A stretch of 49,719 nucleotides of DNA from Candidatus Hydrogenedentota bacterium (GCA_029565395.1 JAKQOG010000160.1:1-49719); one strand, 5' to 3'; positions 8,542-18,363 are shown, counted from the stretch's first letter. Made by a program: numbers and translations. The notes: generated by a model from the sequence alone, not told the origin.

Positions 8542-9543
8542 TTACATGCCGGGGCTGTACGTGGTGAGGACCCGCATGTAGTTGGCGCGCTCGAAAGCTG
8601 CGGGTTGAGCAACCGATTTCTGGCTCATGCTGCCTTGCATCATCTCGATGGATTCGTATTCGTGCTCTTCCATCCACTCGACAAGACCTTTTTGCAGGGT
8701 TTCGAGATGGCTGATGCCGAATTTCAAAAGGGCGGAGGTGGTCATGGCCACGTTGGCGCCCGCCATCATGCACTTCACTACGTCTTCGCTGGTATGGACG
8801 CCGCCCGAGATGGCCATATCCATCTTGACGCGCCCGTACAGGATGGCAACCCATCGCAGACGCAGACGCAGGCTGCTCGAGGTGCTCAGGGTGAGGTTGG
8901 GCACGACTTCGAGATCATCAAGGTCGAAATCGGGCTGATAGAAGCGGTTAAACATAACCAGGGCGTCCGCCCCCGCATTTTCAAGCTGCTTGGCGAACCA
9001 GGGCAGTGAACTGAAGAACGGTGAAATTTTCATGGCGACGGGGATGGAGACGTTGGCTTTTATGTCGCGCAGGAGTTTTTCGTGCATCTCGCGCACGTGC
9101 CCCGCGGTCACATCGAAATCGGTCGGGATATAGTAGACATTCAACTCGATGGCATCCGCGCCGGCCTCCTGCATGCGTTTGGCGTATTTGATCCAGCCGC
9201 CGGTCGAGACGCCGTTCAGGCTCCCGATGATGGGAATATTGACGGCTTCCTTGGCCTTGCGAATAAGTTCGAGATAGCCGTCAGGCCCCATGCGGTAATC
9301 GGACATTTCGGGGAAGTAGGTGAGGGCTTCCGGGGAGAGATTTTCGCCCTGCATGATGTTCTCATTGAGCGACTGGCTCTCAAACGTAAGCTGTTCCTCG
9401 AATAATGAGTGCAACACCACGGCGGCCGCGCCCGCGTCTTCCATGTGTTTGATGTTGTCCACTTTGGCGCACAGCGGCGAGGGGGACACCACCAGCGGGT
9501 TTTTCAACGTCATTCCAAGATAGGAAGTGCTTAAATCAATCAT
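8542..9543 (-). CDS. Dihydroorotate dehydrogenase-like flavoprotein
   Basis: 333-residue FMN-binding TIM barrel of the dihydroorotate/dihydropyrimidine dehydrogenase (PreA) superfamily. It begins MIDLSTSYLGMTLKNPLVVSPSPL, a typical DHODH-like opening, and has PIIGSLNGVS, ADAIELNVY, IPVAMKISPF (flavin-contacting Lys) and AISGGVHTSEDVVKCMMAGA (phosphate-binding region). The start has GGAGATATACC before ATG. It is 14 bp downstream of the pyruvate:ferredoxin oxidoreductase gene, so they are co-transcribed. This subgroup is often found beside nifJ in anaerobes, which suggests a redox role tied to ferredoxin rather than pyrimidine synthesis, but that is inference. Confidence 0.8.
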   Translation of the reverse strand: MIDLSTSYLGMTLKNPLVVSPSPLCAKVDNIKHMEDAGAAAVVLHSLFEEQLTFESQSLNENIMQGENLSPEALTYFPEMSDYRMGPDGYLELIRKAKEAVNIPIIGSLNGVSTGGWIKYAKRMQEAGADAIELNVYYIPTDFDVTAGHVREMHEKLLRDIKANVSIPVAMKISPFFSSLPWFAKQLENAGADALVMFNRFYQPDFDLDDLEVVPNLTLSTSSSLRLRLRWVAILYGRVKMDMAISGGVHTSEDVVKCMMAGANVAMTTSALLKFGISHLETLQKGLVEWMEEHEYESIEMMQGSMSQKSVAQPAAFERANYMRVLTTYSPGM

Positions 9544-9557
9544 GGTATATCTCCGTG

Positions 9558-12500
9558 TTATTCCGCCGCCGGAGCGGGTTCATCGCTGGGTTTTTCGCCT
9601 TCAGGTTCATACATGGCTGCCATTTGCTGATAGAGCTTCCACCGCAAGACGACGTCCTGCTGCGCTTCTTCGAGCAGGTGTTTGGCGGCTTCCGGGGCGC
9701 TCATGGTCAGCATCTTGTAGCGCGTTTCGTTGTAAATATACTTGTCCAGTGAAAGGGTGGGTTCCTTGGAATCCAACTGGAAGGGATTCTTGCCCTGGCG
9801 CCGGAGATCGGGATTAAATCGGAAAAGGGGCCAATGGCCGGATTGCACGGCGGCTTTCTGCTGCTCCATGCCCATCGTCAGGTTGTAGCCGTGCGCGATG
9901 CAGTGGCTGTACGCGATGAGGAGAGAGGGGCCGTTAAACGCCTCCGCTTCCCGGAACGCGCGAATGGCCTGTGCATCATTTGCGCCCATCGCCACTTTCG
10001 CCACATAGGCGCTCCCGTATGTAATGGCCATCAGGGCCATGTCTTTCTTAGCCTGGGTCTTGCCGGCGGCGGCGAATTTCGCCACGGCCGCGCGCGGGGT
10101 CGATTTCGAGCATTGGCCGCCGGTGTTGGAATAGACTTCGGTGTCAAGCACCAGGATATTCACGTTGCGCCCGGACGCCAGCACATGGTCGAGACCGCCG
10201 TAGCCAATGTCATAGGCCCAGCCGTCGCCGCCCATGATCCACACGCTCTTCTTGACCAGCATGTCCGCCAGGTTCATCAGATCGCGCGCATCGCGGGAAT
10301 CAACGTTTTTAATCTTGTCTCTCAGCAAGGCCACACGGGCCCGCTGGGCCTGGATGCCTTCCTCGCTCGACTGATCGGCCTCCCGGAGGGCCTCCACCAA
10401 TTCTTCGCCCAGGGCTCCGCTCAGACGTCCCATCAATTCAAGCGCGTATTCGCGTTGCTTGTCTACCGAAACGCGCATGCCCAGGCCGAATTCCGCGTTG
10501 TCTTCAAAGAGCGAATTGGACCATGCCGGGCCGCGGCCATCGCGGTTGACGGCCCAGGGGGTGGTGGGCAGGTTGCCGCCGTAGATGGACGAGCAGCCCG
10601 TGGCGTTGGCCACATAAGCCCGGTCGCCAAACAACTGTGAAACCAGCTTGATGTAAGGGGTCTCGCCACACCCCGCGCAACACCCGGAGAATTCAAACAG
10701 GGGCCGAAGCAGTTGCACGTCTTTAACCGTGTTCAAACTGAGTTGATTACGGTCGAAATCGGGCAATTGCTCAAAGAAGTTCCAATTTTCCCGTTCCTGC
10801 TCGCGAATGGGCGCCTGCGGGGTCATATTGATGGCCTTCAGACGCACTTCCCGCTTGTTCTTTGCCGGGCAAACTTGCACGCACAGCGAACAGCCGGTGC
10901 AGTCTTCCGGCGCCACTTGCAGGGTGTAGCGCAGGTTTTTATGCTCGCGCCATTTCGGCTCGGTGGACTTGAAGGTGGCGGGAGCGTTTTCGAGATGCTT
11001 GGGATCATAGAGTTTCGCGCGGATTACACCATGGGGGCACACCAGAACGCATTTGCCGCATTGCAGGCAAATCTCCGGGTCCCAGGCCGGGATTTCAAGA
11101 CCGATATTGCGCTTCTCCCATTTGGTGGTGGCGGTGGGATAGGTGCCGTCCACCGGCAAAACACTGGTGGGGAGCAGGTCGCCTTCTCCCGCAATGATTT
11201 TCGCGGTGATTTCCCTGACAAATTCCGGGGCGTCTTCCGGAACCGGCGGACGGAGGTCGAAGTCACTGGTCACTTGAGCAGGAACGGTGACTTCATAGAG
11301 TTTGTCCAGCGTCATGTCCACCGCAGCCCAGTTTTTCTCGACCACGGATTCGCCCCGCTTGCCATACGTTTTCTTAATGGAATACTTAATCCGCTCGATG
11401 GCTTCGTCCCGGGGCAGAATGCCGCTGATGGCGAAGAAACAGGTTTGCATGACCGTGTTGATGCGCCCGCCCATGCCGGCTTGTTTCGCAACGGACACCG
11501 CGTCAATCACATAGAATTTGAGTTTCTTTTCAATAAGGTGCTTTTGGGCGGTGCGGGGCAGGTGATCCCAAACCTCCTCGGGGGCGTACGGGCTGTTGAG
11601 CAGGAATACCGCGGTATGCTGGGCGGTTTTCAATACATCCGTGCGTTCCATAAAGGAAAACTGGTGGCACGCTACGAAGTTTGCCTCGGAGATAAGGTAC
11701 GGGGAGTGGATCGGGCGCGGCCCGAAACGCAGGTGCGAAGTGGTCATGGAGCCGGATTTTCTCGAGTCGTACACAAAATAGCCCTGCGCGAAATTGTCGG
11801 TGTCTTCCCCAATAATCTTAATGGAGTTTTTGTTCGCGCCCACCGTGCCATCCGCGCCCAGACCAAAAAATACGGCCCGCACGGTGTCGGGATCTTCCGT
11901 GGAGAAGGACGGATCGAATTCGACGCTGGTGTTGGATACATCGTCAATAATGCCAATGGTGAAACTGTTTTTCGGATTGGACTTGGACAGCTCATCGAAG
12001 ACGCCCTTCACCATGGCGGGGGTAAATTCCTTGGAGGAGAGGCCGTAGCGCCCCCCCACGATGCGCGGATTAACATTGAACTTGGCTACGCCGGTGGCGA
12101 TGCTGTTGTTGAGGGAGGCTACCACGTCGAGGTAGAGCGGTTCGCCATTGCAGCCGGCTTCCTTGCAGCGATCCAGCACACCGATGGTCTTAACGGTCTT
12201 CGGCAGCGCCGCGGCGAAGTCGGCTTGGGAAAACGGGCGGTACAGGCGCACTTTCAACAGCCCAACCTTCTCGCCTTTCTTGACAAGATAATTTACCACT
12301 TCCTCTACCGTTTCCGCGCCGGAACCCATAATCACAATGACGCGTTCAGCATCCGGCGCCCCTTCATAATCGAAGAGATGGTAATGGCGCCCCGTAAGTT
12401 TCGCCAGCTTGTCCATGTGTTTCTGGACAATGGCGGGACAGGCCGCATAAAAGGTGTTGACGGTTTCGCGGGCCTGAAAATAAACATCCGGATTTTGTGC

Positions 12501-13154
12501 GGTGCCCCGAATCATGGGCCGGTCCGGGGAGAGCGCCCGATTGCGGTGGGCGGCCACAAGTTCATCGTCGATCAGGGCGCGAATGGTTTCTTCGCTGAGT
12601 TCTTCGATTTTGGCCACCTCGTGGGAGGTGCGGAATCCGTCGAAGAAGTGCAGGAAGGGAACGCGGGATTCGAGCGTGGCGGCCTGGGCGATCAAAGCAA
12701 AATCCCCCGCTTCCTGCACCGAGTTGGAGGCCAGCATGGCGAAACCCGTGGTCCGGGCGGCCATCACGTCGGCATGATCCCCAAATATGGAGAGGGCCTG
12801 CGCCGCAAGAGCACGCGCGGAAACATGGATCGCGCACGGTGTCAGCTCGCCCGCAATTTTATACATGTTCGGCAGCATGAGCATCAGCCCTTGAGAGGCC
12901 GTGAACGTAGTGGTCAGCGCCCCTGATTGCAACGAGCCATGCACCGCACCGGCCGCACCGCCCTCACTCTGCATTTCCACGACCAGGGGGATCGTGCCCC
13001 AAATGTTCTTTTTGCCTTCCGAGGCCCATTGATCAGCCCATTCCCCCATCGCCGAGGAAGGCGTGATGGGATAAATGGCCGCAACCTCATTGGTCAGGTA
13101 TGCAACACGGGCTACCGCCTCGTTCGCATCCAAGGTAATCATTGGTTTCGACAT
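9558..13154 (-). CDS. nifJ: Pyruvate:ferredoxin (flavodoxin) oxidoreductase
   Basis: A 1198-residue homodimeric-type enzyme converting pyruvate and CoA to acetyl-CoA and CO2 with electrons passed to ferredoxin. Domains in order: pyrimidine-binding domain with IYPITPSSAMGEWAD near the N-terminus; the transketolase C-like region; a 2[4Fe-4S] ferredoxin module with CLQCGKCVLVCPHG (about 693) and CTGCSLCVQVCPAK (about 751); then the TPP domain with CCAGCGETPYIK and MGGDGWAYDIGYGG (about 975), whose cysteines also hold the third cluster. Start chosen at 13154 with GGAG 9 nt upstream; the frame is open to 13199. The oxygen-sensitive enzyme points to fermentative or anaerobic metabolism. Confidence 0.96.
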   Translation of the reverse strand: MSKPMITLDANEAVARVAYLTNEVAAIYPITPSSAMGEWADQWASEGKKNIWGTIPLVVEMQSEGGAAGAVHGSLQSGALTTTFTASQGLMLMLPNMYKIAGELTPCAIHVSARALAAQALSIFGDHADVMAARTTGFAMLASNSVQEAGDFALIAQAATLESRVPFLHFFDGFRTSHEVAKIEELSEETIRALIDDELVAAHRNRALSPDRPMIRGTAQNPDVYFQARETVNTFYAACPAIVQKHMDKLAKLTGRHYHLFDYEGAPDAERVIVIMGSGAETVEEVVNYLVKKGEKVGLLKVRLYRPFSQADFAAALPKTVKTIGVLDRCKEAGCNGEPLYLDVVASLNNSIATGVAKFNVNPRIVGGRYGLSSKEFTPAMVKGVFDELSKSNPKNSFTIGIIDDVSNTSVEFDPSFSTEDPDTVRAVFFGLGADGTVGANKNSIKIIGEDTDNFAQGYFVYDSRKSGSMTTSHLRFGPRPIHSPYLISEANFVACHQFSFMERTDVLKTAQHTAVFLLNSPYAPEEVWDHLPRTAQKHLIEKKLKFYVIDAVSVAKQAGMGGRINTVMQTCFFAISGILPRDEAIERIKYSIKKTYGKRGESVVEKNWAAVDMTLDKLYEVTVPAQVTSDFDLRPPVPEDAPEFVREITAKIIAGEGDLLPTSVLPVDGTYPTATTKWEKRNIGLEIPAWDPEICLQCGKCVLVCPHGVIRAKLYDPKHLENAPATFKSTEPKWREHKNLRYTLQVAPEDCTGCSLCVQVCPAKNKREVRLKAINMTPQAPIREQERENWNFFEQLPDFDRNQLSLNTVKDVQLLRPLFEFSGCCAGCGETPYIKLVSQLFGDRAYVANATGCSSIYGGNLPTTPWAVNRDGRGPAWSNSLFEDNAEFGLGMRVSVDKQREYALELMGRLSGALGEELVEALREADQSSEEGIQAQRARVALLRDKIKNVDSRDARDLMNLADMLVKKSVWIMGGDGWAYDIGYGGLDHVLASGRNVNILVLDTEVYSNTGGQCSKSTPRAAVAKFAAAGKTQAKKDMALMAITYGSAYVAKVAMGANDAQAIRAFREAEAFNGPSLLIAYSHCIAHGYNLTMGMEQQKAAVQSGHWPLFRFNPDLRRQGKNPFQLDSKEPTLSLDKYIYNETRYKMLTMSAPEAAKHLLEEAQQDVVLRWKLYQQMAAMYEPEGEKPSDEPAPAAE

Positions 13155-13416
13155 GCTCGTTACTCCAGCGTTTGTAAAAAGTAGGACGCCCTGACGCACA
13201 GGGCGGAATCCTTTTACCCAGACGGTTGTGATGTTCGTCTCCGCATGGGCGGAGCGACATGGATAGCCATATTATGACTCTTAAAGCGCCCCTAATGCAA
13301 TGGGAAAGTTCCCCCGCAAGCGGGGTTGGATTTTTCCTTAAAGCCAGATATGGTTTGGAGATTGTTGAAATTCGGAGTATTTACAGTGCGGAGAATTTTG
13401 GGCGCGCTTCCACGGT
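13155..13416. other. Intergenic region upstream of nifJ
   Basis: 262 bp between the nifJ start and the SGNH hydrolase stop on the same strand. A short hairpin CCCCGC/GCGGGG at about 13313-13326 precedes a T-rich run on the plus strand. No gene is evident. It probably holds the nifJ promoter and the end signal of the preceding gene, but no consensus promoter could be picked out. Confidence 0.35.
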
Positions 13417-14583
13417 TTATGGAGCCTTGGATTGATTCACCGAGGCGGTGCATCCACTCAATAGTTGTTGAGTTTGAGCGATTATGCACGCCCCGAAAAT
13501 CGCTTCGCCCTGGAGTGTGGGGTGAACACCGTCATAAGTCAACTGTGTGGCCCCGGGGCGGGTTGTAATCGTGGCGTTCAAGGCGGGGATATCAATAATA
13601 TGAACTGCTTTGTCATCCGCGTGATTACGTGACGCAACCACCGCCTGGATTTCATCCCTATGAACGCCCGAGGGCGGAACCACACAAAAAATCCGCGTAT
13701 GCGGACACGCCTTGCGCACCGCCATCAACCAATCGGTGTACGCGTTCGTGATGTTGATCCCGCCATAATCGTTGGTGCCCATGTTGCAGAAAATATAGTC
13801 GGGCTCGGGCAGTAACAGGCCATTGGTCAGGCGGGAAGTCGTGGCGTCATAATGGTCCCAGGTCTTGGGCAAACCGGGCATCTCCAACTCCTTCACCATG
13901 CCTTGTCCGCCGGAACCGAATTGGCCATATTCACAATCGAGCCCGGCGCAAACCACCGGAAACCACGAACCCCGCGCATTATTGACGTCGAGCTTCTGCC
14001 AGGAAGTGAACAATCCGTCCACGCCCACCCCTTCCGTAATTGAATCGCCAAACCCCATCGCCAGCTTGGATCGTTTGGGATAGGCCGCCAGCGTCCCGCC
14101 GGTGTCTACGGACAATCCCGCGATGCGGAGGTGCGCCATGGAAGACGTCCACCGCTTCTGCCCCAAGTCCGCCGCACGGAAAAACACCTCTAATTTGTGT
14201 GGAATAGCCGCATCCAATCCAGCGGCGATTGGAAAAGGATAGACACTTCCGGCCTGCGCAAGTTGCTTCACCGTAAAGGGACCATCGTCCACGGAATACT
14301 CAATGAAAGGCATCGACGGCGGCGGACATCCGTCGTTCGCGGTGCCGTCAACAAGTAACTCAATAGTGGTTGTCCCCTTGACGATTGTTTTGAAATAGGC
14401 CCCCGGCATGGTGGCCTCCACCCGCGCCTCCGCCCCCGCGCTGGTTGGTTTCCAGGTGTACGGCGATAATCCAAAATCCAGGTGATCACAGGGGATGGAT
14501 ACGGTTGCGCCATGAAGTGTGAGAACGCAGAATATACTCAGTAACAGTCCTGAAAGAAAGCCGTACATTGAATATGCGCGCAT
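13417..14583 (-). CDS. Secreted SGNH/GDSL hydrolase
   Basis: 388 residues with a signal peptide (about 1-27, MYGFLSGLLLSIFCVLTLHG). The N-terminal part is a beta-rich domain like those of CE2-type or rhamnogalacturonan esterases. The catalytic domain has block I FGDSITEG with the nucleophile Ser, a Gly block GSGGQGM, block III GTNDYG, and block V DGVHPT with the Asp-His pair. Probably removes acyl groups from polysaccharides outside the cytoplasm. The frame is open to 14697; 14583 is preferred because the signal peptide begins there and AAGGCAG lies upstream. It starts 40 bp after the VapC stop on the same strand. Confidence 0.85.
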   Translation of the reverse strand: MRAYSMYGFLSGLLLSIFCVLTLHGATVSIPCDHLDFGLSPYTWKPTSAGAEARVEATMPGAYFKTIVKGTTTIELLVDGTANDGCPPPSMPFIEYSVDDGPFTVKQLAQAGSVYPFPIAAGLDAAIPHKLEVFFRAADLGQKRWTSSMAHLRIAGLSVDTGGTLAAYPKRSKLAMGFGDSITEGVGVDGLFTSWQKLDVNNARGSWFPVVCAGLDCEYGQFGSGGQGMVKELEMPGLPKTWDHYDATTSRLTNGLLLPEPDYIFCNMGTNDYGGINITNAYTDWLMAVRKACPHTRIFCVVPPSGVHRDEIQAVVASRNHADDKAVHIIDIPALNATITTRPGATQLTYDGVHPTLQGEAIFGACIIAQTQQLLSGCTASVNQSKAP

Positions 14584-14623
14584 AGACACTGCCTTCTGGT
14601 TGAATGGTTTGCGTTTATTTTCC

Positions 14624-15046
14624 CTATTTGCCGAAAGGAGAAAGAACCGGTATCGTCTGCCGGCCATGCCGTCGATATATTCTAAAATCAGCATCAAAGG
14701 TCATTACAGCACTCTGAGGATGCAACTCCGCCAACCGCACCAGGCACGCGTCCGCAAGCGACATCGGCACATCGCTGTATTTTGACATAAGCTTGGCAAT
14801 GGCCTCTATTTGTGATTCGACATGGAAGTCGATGTTCAAAATCCCCCGCCGGACCATTTCCAGAACCGCTGCACTTCCATAATCGTATTCTTGCAGCAAG
14901 AAACACGATTCTGCGAGAACCGCTTCACAGGTAATCAGGGGCGCTTGCAGTTGGGCTAATTGCGTTCTCGCCCATGCATGAAACCGGTCCCGTTTGTTAA
15001 TGCTGGCTACCAGCGGCCCGGTGTCCAGCACTATGGGCACCTTCAC
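14624..15046 (-). CDS. PIN-domain toxin, VapC type
   Basis: 140-residue PIN nuclease predicted to cut RNA. The acidic residues are all present: Asp8 in VLDTGPLVAS, Glu46 in EAVLAESC, Asp99 in MSLADACLVRL and Asp118/Asp120 in MTFDADFRIY. The gene overlaps its antitoxin by 4 bp, so synthesis is coupled. Full length and no disabling change seen, so this pair is probably functional, unlike the decayed toxins at 29.8 and 30.9 kb. Confidence 0.9.
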   Translation of the reverse strand: MKVPIVLDTGPLVASINKRDRFHAWARTQLAQLQAPLITCEAVLAESCFLLQEYDYGSAAVLEMVRRGILNIDFHVESQIEAIAKLMSKYSDVPMSLADACLVRLAELHPQSAVMTFDADFRIYRRHGRQTIPVLSPFGK

Positions 15047-15282
15047 GTCCCGAATCCCTTGATATATTCCTTATTCGTGGAAAGATCAGCGGGGCCTTCC
15101 ACGCATCCAATTAAATCATCAGCAAGATCGAGGCAAGATCCCGGTTGAACGGCTATTTCGCTGCTCATATACAGCAGAAGCGCTTTGCGAAGCAGATCTG
15201 ATTTGGTGGTGCCTTGTTTCCTGGCGGTGGCGGATAGCTTTTTGTCCAACCCCTCATCCAACTTCAATGTAACTGTTTTCAT
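15043..15282 (-). CDS. Ribbon-helix-helix antitoxin, VapB type
   Basis: 79 residues. The first strand MKTVTLKLDEGL and the helices KKLSATARKQGTTKSDLLRKAL form a MetJ/CopG-type ribbon-helix-helix DNA-binding domain; the acidic C-terminal tail would wrap the toxin. Start at 15282 with GAGG upstream; the codons before it to 15309 do not fit the fold. Such complexes repress their own promoter, probably within 15283-15400. Confidence 0.85.
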   Translation of the reverse strand: MKTVTLKLDEGLDKKLSATARKQGTTKSDLLRKALLLYMSSEIAVQPGSCLDLADDLIGCVEGPADLSTNKEYIKGFGT

Positions 15283-15481
15283 GGCACTTATCCTCTGCGT
15301 AATACCCATATGCCGAAATTGTAATACCTGGCCGGAAAAAAGTCAACCAATGACCCCGTACCTATGCTACCGTGTATCCAAAGACAGCAAAGTCCGCGGT
15401 GTTGATATATTTGCCGGCACAGTGATTTTGATATAGTTTCTATTGTAATGACGGAGTGTTTGCCAATATGGGAGATATCCG

Positions 15482-16573
15482 ATGAGAACGATAGTGTTTT
15501 TAACGGTGGCGCTTGGCTTCGCGGCGTGTGCGGGTGCGGACACCACGTGGCGCGGGGTGCATGTCATGGCGTGGGGTTCGGCGGGAGGCAGCGAAGGCTT
15601 GCCCGTGCTCAAGCGGGCTATTGACGAAGTGTTGCGCCCGCTGGGAGTGAATGTACTGGTGTACGAAGTGGGGTATAACTTTGCCTTTGATTCCCACCCG
15701 GACCTGCGTTTTGAAAAGATGATCACCAAGGAAGAAGCGCGCGCGCTTGCGCGCTTCTGTAAGGAGCGCGGGATTCGCCTGATTCCGCAGTTCAACTGCC
15801 TGGGCCATCAATCGTGGGTGAACGGGAACATGGTTTTCCCGCTGATGACCGCGCACCCGGAATTTGAGGAGGCGCCGGATCTCCCGGAGGCCAAACGGGC
15901 CAAAACGCTAAAAAATTGGTGTCCGCTGCACCCTGATGTGTATCCAATTATTTTTGACTTGATCGACGAGATCGCCGGAGCATTTGAAGCGGATGCCTTT
16001 CATGTCGGCATGGATGAAGTGCTGACGTTTGCCAGCCCAAAGTGTTCCCGGTGCGCGGGAAAAGCGCCGGCGGACCTGTTTGCGCATGCAGTAAAAGAAT
16101 TGCACCGGCATATCGTCGGGGAACACACGTGGACCATGCTCATGTGGGGAGATCGGCTGCTGGATGCATCGGGGGCGAACATGGGGAACGGTTGGGAAGC
16201 GAGTGACAAGAAGACGGCCGGGGCGATTGACCTGATCCCGAAGGACATCGTCATATGCGACTGGCACTATAGCCTCCAGGAATATTATCCCTCCATCGAT
16301 TTGTTTGTGGAAAAAGGATTCCGGGTCTGGCCTGCGGGTTGGAAAGACGAGAAGGCGGGATTGCGCCAGGTAGAGTATGCCAAGAAGGACACCACCGGAA
16401 AAGTGTTGGGATATTTAGGCACGTCGTGGGTCATCACGCCGGGCGGCTTTGCACAAGCCCTGCTTGGTGAAGGTGATGCGGAAAAACTGAAGGATCGCGC
16501 CTTGCCCGCGGCCAACACGTTGAAAACCTGCATCAAAGCGCTTGCACCGCCGGAGGCTGTGAAACCTCAATAA
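15482..16573 (+). CDS. Secreted GH20-like glycoside hydrolase
   Basis: 363 residues, signal peptide about 1-19. The TIM-barrel sequence resembles beta-N-acetylhexosaminidase catalytic domains: GIRLIPQFNCLGHQSW, then FHVGMDEVLTF with the paired Asp178-Glu179 that act in substrate-assisted catalysis in family GH20, and CDWHYSL and VWPAGWK for aromatic substrate contacts. It lacks the usual GH20 N-terminal domain, so substrate use is uncertain. GGGAG lies 10 nt before the start. Probably degrades amino-sugar-containing glycans in the periplasm. Confidence 0.75.
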   Translation: MRTIVFLTVALGFAACAGADTTWRGVHVMAWGSAGGSEGLPVLKRAIDEVLRPLGVNVLVYEVGYNFAFDSHPDLRFEKMITKEEARALARFCKERGIRLIPQFNCLGHQSWVNGNMVFPLMTAHPEFEEAPDLPEAKRAKTLKNWCPLHPDVYPIIFDLIDEIAGAFEADAFHVGMDEVLTFASPKCSRCAGKAPADLFAHAVKELHRHIVGEHTWTMLMWGDRLLDASGANMGNGWEASDKKTAGAIDLIPKDIVICDWHYSLQEYYPSIDLFVEKGFRVWPAGWKDEKAGLRQVEYAKKDTTGKVLGYLGTSWVITPGGFAQALLGEGDAEKLKDRALPAANTLKTCIKALAPPEAVKPQ

Positions 16574-16644
16574 ATTTGTTTGGCGGCAGGGCTGGTTTTT
16601 AGATTGCGGCATGTACGCACAAAAAAAGCGAAAGGAGACTGATC

Positions 16645-17160
16645 ATGGAACGGCCAGGTGATGTTACGTTTCAAGGCAATCCACTGACGGCCATCGGGCC
16701 AAAACTCAAGGCGGGGGATAAGGCCCCGGAATTCGACCTGCTGGCGAATGATTTGTCGCCGGTCAAACTGTCGGATTCCTCAGGCAAAGTGCGGCTGATT
16801 ATCTCCGTCCCGTCGCTGGACACGCCGGTATGCGACATGGAAACGCGCAAATTCAATGAACACCTCGATGCACTCGGCGAACGCGTGGCGGGCTTCACCA
16901 TCAGCGCAGACTTGCCCTTCGCGCAGGCACGGTGGTGCGGTGCCGCCGGGGTTAAGGCGATGCAATCGCTCTCGGACCATCGCGACATGGCATTTGGCGC
17001 GGCATACGGCGTTCACATCAAGGAACTCCGCCTGGATTCACGCGCGGTGTTTGTCGTGGATGGCGGCGGCATACTCCGCTACGTCGAATACGTCCAGGAA
17101 ATCACGAACCAGCCGGACTACGCGGCGGCCCTCGATGCGGTTCAACGTTTGCTGAAGTAA
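16645..17160 (+). CDS. tpx: Thiol peroxidase (atypical 2-Cys peroxiredoxin)
   Basis: 171 residues, the standard Tpx length. The peroxidatic Cys63 is in SLDTPVCDMETR and the resolving Cys98 in ARWCGAAG, matching Cys61 and Cys95 of the E. coli enzyme. It opens MERPGDVTFQGNPLTAIG, the conserved start of the family. AAGGAGA precedes the start. Reduces hydroperoxides with thioredoxin, a fitting defence for a cell that relies on oxygen-sensitive PFOR. Confidence 0.95.
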   Translation: MERPGDVTFQGNPLTAIGPKLKAGDKAPEFDLLANDLSPVKLSDSSGKVRLIISVPSLDTPVCDMETRKFNEHLDALGERVAGFTISADLPFAQARWCGAAGVKAMQSLSDHRDMAFGAAYGVHIKELRLDSRAVFVVDGGGILRYVEYVQEITNQPDYAAALDAVQRLLK

Positions 17161-17221
17161 CATTGGCGGGTCAGATTCGTTCAGAAACGCTGGCGTGTGC
17201 CATGTGGATGAGCTAAAGGGC

Positions 17222-18133
17222 TTAGACCGGCTTTCGTGCGAGTGCGGCCACGGTTACGCCGAATGGAAAATTCATCCTGTGTAAGAGTGTCGCCTCGGCG
17301 GCCATGGTGCATTTGCAGAGGAGATTCACTCCTTTCGGCGGCATGCGGTATTCATTCCGTGCCGCCTTAGTCCCATGTTCCTCATCAAAGATCCACCGGC
17401 TGATGGCGCGAACCACGTAAACAGGCGCCAGAAACGTGGGCAGGAGATAGGTTGCCCGTTCAACCTGGAATCCCGCGGCGGTAAGCTTCTCGCGGATCAA
17501 CGGCCGCGTATAGCGGCGCTTATGCCCCTGCATGGTGTCACACCAGCCCCACAGACACGGCATCGCCGGCACGAATACTGCATGGACGCCGCCCGGAGCC
17601 AAAACACGGTAAGCCTCCGATATGGCCGCGTCATCGTCGTCCAAATGTTCGTATACATCGAGCGAAAGCACAAGGTCGAATTGTCCGTCTTCGAATGGCA
17701 GGCACTTGGAAAACGCGCCATACACCTGCGTGATGCCGCGTTGTTGCGCAAAATGCAAGGTGGTTAGCGACGCATCGATGCCCGTTACCCGCGCGCCGCG
17801 GTTCTGCAGCCGCGCCAATACAAAACCTGTACCGCAACCCGCATCCAATATCCGGGGTGCGGGGCATGACGCGAAAACGGGCTTCAACAATGCCTCCAGG
17901 GCCAGCAAGCGTCCATAGGGAAGAAAATGCTGACGGTTCTCGCGCTCAAAAACCTCCCCGTGAAAGTCATCGGAAAAATGGACCTCTTCGGCATGCAACG
18001 CCGGCGGCACAAAAACAGGAACTCCCGCGTCCGAAACCGGAAACAAGGTATGACAGGCAGGGCACTGCGTTTGCCGGCCATCATGCGGCAATGGTCCGGC
18101 ACACACAGGACAACGAAGTTTTGGCCAATCCAA
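17222..18133 (-). CDS. Class I SAM methyltransferase with N-terminal zinc ribbon
   Basis: 303 residues. Residues 8-31 hold CPVC and CPAC pairs, a Trm112-like zinc ribbon. The methyltransferase core has motif I ILDAGCGTGFVLARL (about 95-109), a second motif VTGIDAS, and FDLVLSLDVYEHLDDDDAA. The C-terminal part includes a hydrophobic segment (YLLPTFLAPVYVV). The start is TTG at 18133 with AGGAGG 9 nt upstream. Substrate unknown; similar proteins methylate lipids, quinones or glycans. Confidence 0.8.
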   Translation of the reverse strand: MDWPKLRCPVCAGPLPHDGRQTQCPACHTLFPVSDAGVPVFVPPALHAEEVHFSDDFHGEVFERENRQHFLPYGRLLALEALLKPVFASCPAPRILDAGCGTGFVLARLQNRGARVTGIDASLTTLHFAQQRGITQVYGAFSKCLPFEDGQFDLVLSLDVYEHLDDDDAAISEAYRVLAPGGVHAVFVPAMPCLWGWCDTMQGHKRRYTRPLIREKLTAAGFQVERATYLLPTFLAPVYVVRAISRWIFDEEHGTKAARNEYRMPPKGVNLLCKCTMAAEATLLHRMNFPFGVTVAALARKPV

Positions 18134-18311
18134 GGGAATCCCTCCTCTTCATATGTAGGAAATTATTGTACTGTCCCTTCAAAAACTGTGTCAAACACGC
18201 CCGCCCCGCGCCGTGCAGGTATCATGCGTCAATTCCTCCGGAGCCCGCGCTTTTTCGTTTACCCGGATACGAAAAACAGCCATTTCGCAACTTCCTCTGC
18301 CCGGCAAACGG

Positions 18312-18340
18312 TTGCGGTTGATTCCACGGCGTGGTATAGT
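18312..18340 (+). promoter_or_regulatory. Sigma70-like promoter of the esterase gene
   Basis: TTGCGG (18312-18317) and TATAGT (18335-18340) are separated by 17 bp, the optimal spacing, and lie 24 bp upstream of the start, just ahead of the ribosome site AAGGAG at 18350-18355. Confidence 0.5.
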
Positions 18341-18363
18341 GGATATAGTAAGGAGAAGATGAG

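Noticed and set aside
10713..12926. 737-codon plus-strand frame opposite nifJ
   Set aside because: Antisense shadow of a well-supported PFOR gene in GC-rich DNA.
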